DNA of 64,000 nucleotides from contig NZ_CP100604.1 in the NCBI RefSeq assembly GCF_031202265.1, positions 3,392,501 to 3,456,500 on the forward strand, in the 5' to 3' direction. The stretch comes from Bradyrhizobium sp. Ash2021. GTDB taxonomy: Bacteria; Pseudomonadota; Alphaproteobacteria; Rhizobiales; Xanthobacteraceae. Under the pieces are notes generated by a model. That model did no database searches and was not told the origin of the DNA. It saw only the letters and a program-made list of their open reading frames with translations. Positions 60,844-64,000 of the stretch are shown piece after piece. Position 1 is the first letter of the stretch, and each line of letters opens with the position of its first letter. The translations under genes were made by a program, and so were the position numbers.

Positions 60844-61929
60844 ATGGTCACGATCAAGGTTGAAAACCTCATCAATTTCGTTGCTGAGGTATTTTCGCAT
60901 TCGGAATCCTCGCCCGAGGAAGCCCGGCGCATCGCGACGTACCTTACAACCGCGAACCTGACCGGCCATGACAGCCACGGCGTGATCCGCGTGCCCGTTT
61001 ATGTCAGGTGGAAGAAGATGGGTTCGGTGGTTCCCAATCAGACCGCGGAGGTCGTGGTCGATACGCCGTCGCTGGCGGTGGTCGACGGCAAGTTCGGCTA
61101 TGGACAGACGGTGACGCCGCAGGCGGTCAGGATCGGCATCGAGAAGTGCAAGAAGGCGGGCCTTGCCGCCATTGCGCTGCGCAATGCCGGCCACATCGGC
61201 CGCGTCGGCGACTGGGCGGAGATGGCCGCCGCCGAAGGGCTGGTGTCGGTCCACTTCGTCAATGCCGCGGGTTCGCTTTTGGTCGCGCCGTTTGGTGGCG
61301 TGCAGAAGCGGCTGTCGACCGCGCCCTATTGCGTCGGCATTCCGCGCCAGGGCCAGGATCCGATCGTGCTGGATTTCGCGACCTCGATCGTCGCCGAAGG
61401 CAAGGTGCTGGTGGCCAGCCGCGGCGGCAAGAAATTGCCGAAGGGGGCGCTGATCGACGCCGACGGCACGTTGAGCGAGGACCCGGCGGTGCTGTACGGC
61501 CCGCACACCGCGGAAGGCCCGCGCGACCATACCAATGGGTCAGGCGCGATCCGCGCCTTCGGTGAGCACAAGGGCTCGGGGCTGGCCTTCATCTGCGAAC
61601 TGCTCGGCGGCGCGTTGACCGGCACCGGTGCCACCGCGCCGGACCGGCGTTTCGCTAACGGCATGCTGGCGTTCTATGTTGATCCCAAGGTGATCGACAC
61701 CAGCCATTTCTTCGACGGCGAAATCTCGCGCTATGTCGATTTCATCCGGGCCACCAAGCCGGTCGCGGGCGTCGATGCGGTGCTGATCCCCGGCGATCCC
61801 GAGCGGAAAATGCGCGCCGAGCGCACCAAAAACGGGGTACCCTTGCCTGACGACACCTGGGCGGCGATAGTGAATACCGCACGCGAGGTCGGCGTCAGCG
61901 AGGTCAGCATTCAGCGGGCAACGGCATAG
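60844..61929 (+). CDS. Ldh-family NAD(P)-dependent dehydrogenase (malate/L-lactate dehydrogenase-like)
   Basis: 361 residues of the Ldh_2/MDG family, which oxidises 2-hydroxy acids or reduces 2-keto acids. The motif LTGHDSHGVIRVPVYVRWKK carries the catalytic His, RNAGHIGRVGDWAEMAAAEG is conserved, and FGEHKGSGLAFICELLGGAL is the C-terminal signature. Members include 2,3-diketogulonate reductase and (R)-sulfolactate dehydrogenase (ComC). Followed by an aldolase and UxaA-type dehydratase, it probably belongs to a hydroxy-acid or sugar-acid pathway. Confidence 0.86.
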   Translation: MVTIKVENLINFVAEVFSHSESSPEEARRIATYLTTANLTGHDSHGVIRVPVYVRWKKMGSVVPNQTAEVVVDTPSLAVVDGKFGYGQTVTPQAVRIGIEKCKKAGLAAIALRNAGHIGRVGDWAEMAAAEGLVSVHFVNAAGSLLVAPFGGVQKRLSTAPYCVGIPRQGQDPIVLDFATSIVAEGKVLVASRGGKKLPKGALIDADGTLSEDPAVLYGPHTAEGPRDHTNGSGAIRAFGEHKGSGLAFICELLGGALTGTGATAPDRRFANGMLAFYVDPKVIDTSHFFDGEISRYVDFIRATKPVAGVDAVLIPGDPERKMRAERTKNGVPLPDDTWAAIVNTAREVGVSEVSIQRATA

Positions 61930-61937
61930 TTCGCACG

Positions 61938-61976
61938 TCATTGCGAGCGCAGCGAAGCGTTCCTCGCAATGACGCA
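61938..61976. repeat. Short palindromic repeat, cgtcattgcgag family
   Basis: acgtcattgcgagcgcagcg at the left and cgttcctcgcaatgacgc at the right; a minimal form lacking the gaagcaatcc core of the longer copies. Confidence 0.7.
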
Positions 61977-62005
61977 AAATTTGGACAACAGGGAAGGAAT
62001 CCAAA

Positions 62006-62782
62006 GTGGCAAATAACGTCAAGAAAGTATGGGCCTCGGGCAAGGCTGTGGTGAACGCCTGGCTTGCGATCCCGTCGGGCTTCTCCGCCGAGGTGATCGC
62101 GCAATGCGGGTTCGACAGCGTGACCGTCGACATGCAGCATGGCGTGCAGGATTACCTGTCGATGGTGCAGTGCTTCCAGGCGATGAACGGCCATCCGGTG
62201 ACGCCGATGGTCCGCGTGCCCTGGAACGAGCCCGGCATCATCGGAAAAGTGCTCGACGGCGGCGCCTATGGCGTGATCTGCCCGATGATCAATACGCCGC
62301 AGGAAGCCAAGAACCTGGTTGCCTATTCCAAATATCCGCCGAAGGGCACGCGGTCGAACGGCCCGATCCGTTCCGGCATGTACGGCTCGGCCGGCACCTA
62401 TCAGCAGACCGCCAACGACGAGATCGTGCTGCTGCCGATGATGGAGACCAAGACGGCGGTCGAGAACATGGAATCGATCCTCGACGTCGAAGGCATCAAC
62501 GGCGTCTATATCGGCCCGTCCGACCTCGGCTTCTCCTACGGCCTGGTGCCGAAGCTCGACCGTGACGAGCCGGAGATCCTCAAGATCTATGAGAAGATCG
62601 TCAAGGAATGCGGCAAGCGCGGCCTCTATCCCGGCATCCACTGCTCCGGTGCCGAGGGCGCGGTGCGCGCCATCAACATGGGCTTCAAGCTCGTGACGCT
62701 GTCGAACGAGAGCGGGTTGATGATGACCTACGCCAAGATGCAGGTGAACCAGACCCGGAAGGATTCCGCCGGCAAGGCGTAA
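62006..62782 (+). CDS. HpcH/HpaI aldolase family protein
   Basis: 258-residue class II aldolase. Catalytic His in TVDMQHGVQDY, Arg in TPMVRVPWNEPG and metal ligands Glu and Asp in LLPMMETKTAV and VYIGPSDLGFSYG. HpaI-type enzymes cleave 4-hydroxy-2-oxoheptanedioate to pyruvate and succinic semialdehyde, the last hpa step; related enzymes cleave 2-keto-3-deoxy sugar acids. DMQH replaces the usual DGEH of HpaI. The hpa cluster lacks another aldolase, yet direct neighbours point to sugar acids, so the choice is open. GTG start with GGGAAGGA upstream. Confidence 0.85.
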   Translation: MANNVKKVWASGKAVVNAWLAIPSGFSAEVIAQCGFDSVTVDMQHGVQDYLSMVQCFQAMNGHPVTPMVRVPWNEPGIIGKVLDGGAYGVICPMINTPQEAKNLVAYSKYPPKGTRSNGPIRSGMYGSAGTYQQTANDEIVLLPMMETKTAVENMESILDVEGINGVYIGPSDLGFSYGLVPKLDRDEPEILKIYEKIVKECGKRGLYPGIHCSGAEGAVRAINMGFKLVTLSNESGLMMTYAKMQVNQTRKDSAGKA

Positions 62783-62787
62783 CGTCA

Positions 62788-62912
62788 CGTGTCCCGGACG
62801 CGGTGCAGCGCTTCTTCAGCGGTGCACCGCAGAGCCGGGACCTGGATGCAGCACGAAGCGTGGGCCCCGGATCAGCAGCGCACCGCTTGCGCGCTGCGCA
62901 GCATCCGAGGCA
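62788..62912. repeat. Palindromic intergenic repeat, tgtcccggacgcggtg family
   Basis: gtgtcccggacgcggtgcag and gcggtgcaccgcagagccgg form a hairpin with a second arm pair (gcagcgcaccgcttgcgcgc with tgcgcagc). Intergenic repeat between the aldolase and UxaA-family genes. Confidence 0.6.
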
Positions 62913-62942
62913 CGATAGTTTTGGATACCAAGGAGATCCATC

Positions 62943-64000
62943 ATGGCCCCAGCACCCGTCATCCGCTTGCATCCTGACGATGGCGTGCTGATTGCGCGCT
63001 CGAGCCTGCCGGCGGGCCTGGTGGTGGCCGACGGCGTCACCACGGTCGAGCGGATTCCCGCGGGCCACAAGGTGGCGATCAGGCCGATCGCTGTCGGTGA
63101 GCCGATCCGGCGCTACGGCCAGATCATCGGCTTTGCGACCATCCCGATTTCGCCCGGCCAGCACGTGCATACGCAAAACTGCGGCATGGGCGATTTCGCC
63201 AAGGACTATGCCTACGGCGTCGACGTCAAGCCGGTGCCGAATTTCGATCTGCCCGCGACCTTCGACGGCATCCGCCGCGCCGACGGCCGGGTCGCGACCC
63301 GCAACTATATCGGCATTCTGACCTCGGTGAATTGCAGCGCGCATGTCGCCGGCATGGTCGCCGATATCTTCAAGAAGAATCCGTTCACCGGCGACAATCC
63401 GCTGGCCGATTTCCCCAATGTCGACGGCGTGGTCGCGCTCACCCACAAGACCGGCTGCGGCATGACCCAGGATGAGCCGCTGGCGTTGCTCCGGCGCACG
63501 CTCGGCGGCTATGCGCGGCATGCGAATTTCTCCGCGGTGGTCGTGCTGGGGTTGGGCTGCGAGGTCAACCAGATCGGCGGCCTGATGCAGGAACAGAAGC
63601 TTGCCGGACGTCTGCGCGCGATGGACATTCAGGAAGTCGGCGGCACCCGCAAGACCGTCGAGGCTGGCGTCGCCTTTGTGCGCGAGGCGCTGACGGATGC
63701 CAACAAGGTGAGGCGCGAGAAGGTCCCGGCCAGCGAATTGACGGTGGCGCTGCAATGCGGCGGCTCCGACGGCTATTCCGGCGTCTCCGCCAATCCGGCG
63801 CTGGGCGCGGCGAGCGATCTGTTGGTGCGCCATGGCGGCACCGTGATCCTGTCCGAGACGCCCGAAACCTACGGCGCCGAACATCTGTTGACGCGTCGCG
63901 CGGTCAGCCGCGAAGTCGGCGAAAAGCTGGTCGGGCTGATGCGCTGGTGGGAGGAATACACGGCGCGCGAAGGCGCCGAGATGAACGCCAATCCGAGCCC
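62943..64000 (+). CDS. UxaA-family (altronate/galactarate dehydratase-like) protein, 3' end outside window
   Basis: 352 codons from the ATG at 62943 to the window end, with no stop reached. Residues about 1-80 form a SAF domain (LHPDDGVLIARSSLPAGLVV; GQHVHTQNCGMGDFAKDYAY). About 100 onwards is the UxaA dehydratase core: GRVATRNYIGILTSVNCSAH, ALTHKTGCGMTQDEPL (with Cys), VVVLGLGCEVNQIGGL and LQCGGSDGYSGVSANPALGA. Members dehydrate altronate, galactarate or sulfolactate. GGAG lies about eight bases before the start. With the aldolase and Ldh-family enzyme it suggests hydroxy-acid catabolism. Confidence 0.86.
   Translation, partial: MAPAPVIRLHPDDGVLIARSSLPAGLVVADGVTTVERIPAGHKVAIRPIAVGEPIRRYGQIIGFATIPISPGQHVHTQNCGMGDFAKDYAYGVDVKPVPNFDLPATFDGIRRADGRVATRNYIGILTSVNCSAHVAGMVADIFKKNPFTGDNPLADFPNVDGVVALTHKTGCGMTQDEPLALLRRTLGGYARHANFSAVVVLGLGCEVNQIGGLMQEQKLAGRLRAMDIQEVGGTRKTVEAGVAFVREALTDANKVRREKVPASELTVALQCGGSDGYSGVSANPALGAASDLLVRHGGTVILSETPETYGAEHLLTRRAVSREVGEKLVGLMRWWEEYTAREGAEMNANPS

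Noticed and set aside
1..64000. CRISPR arrays, tRNA or rRNA genes
   Set aside because: No evenly spaced direct repeats and no tRNA- or rRNA-like sequence were recognised on reading; repeats present are inverted and dispersed.

Overview
The window is high-GC alphaproteobacterial chromosome, most like Bradyrhizobium or a close relative. Three things support this: protein-level resemblance, starts with strong GGAGG-type ribosome sites, and many intergenic palindromic repeats of the families that fill Bradyrhizobium genomes. I recognise no rRNA, tRNA or CRISPR array. The assignment rests on recognition only, since no search was run.

Layout. 1-167 is the end of an RND/HlyD-type periplasmic adaptor gene. 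211-1481 is an IS4-family element sitting inside a palindromic repeat. 1609-16874 is a CoA-ester catabolic region: a thiolase-like protein, an NMO-type flavin oxidoreductase, a Baeyer-Villiger monooxygenase, a YghU-type glutathione transferase, an alpha/beta hydrolase, a GNAT-GFA fusion, two acyl-CoA dehydrogenases, an SDR, two crotonases, an APH-type kinase and a DUF6285 protein. 17005-18386 is an IS1111-type IS110-family element inserted in another palindromic repeat. 18450-30941 continues the CoA theme: two AMP-forming ligases (one frameshifted), two SDRs, a crotonase, and a thiolase-like/Zn-ribbon pair. PEP carboxylase and an SMP-30/lactonase-like protein lie among them.

31148-39427 is one compact forward operon: a complete branched-chain-type ABC importer, then AtuA, an AtuA-like small protein, an amidase and a DUF2848 protein. 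39428-44891 is an accessory island with sparse genes and degenerate repeats; it carries an orphan ferric-reductase-like membrane protein and a 1108-residue SAM/adenylate-cyclase/AAA/TPR regulator. 44892-47585 holds two hypothetical genes and a 2OG-oxygenase/alkB pair.

47960-55830 is a homoprotocatechuate meta-cleavage cluster (hpaR divergent from hpaH-hpaF-hpaE-hpaD, then a ModA-like binding protein, an FAH-family enzyme and a ThDP enzyme). 56129-64000 is a second complete Liv-type importer, including a LivM-LivG fusion, followed by an Ldh-family dehydrogenase, an HpcH/HpaI aldolase and a UxaA-family dehydratase cut by the window end.

How it may work together (inference). The left half has the parts to take a cyclic ketone through BVMO lactone formation, lactone opening, CoA ligation, phosphorylation of a gamma-hydroxyacyl-CoA (kinase plus DUF6285 plus ACAD10/11-type dehydrogenase, as in the Pseudomonas levulinate lva system) and beta-oxidation. 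The right half imports and degrades aromatic or sugar-acid-like carboxylates. Degraded copies (frameshifted ligase, truncated flavin reductase, SMP-30 tail remnant) and two repeat-targeted insertion sequences show recent gene decay and rearrangement.
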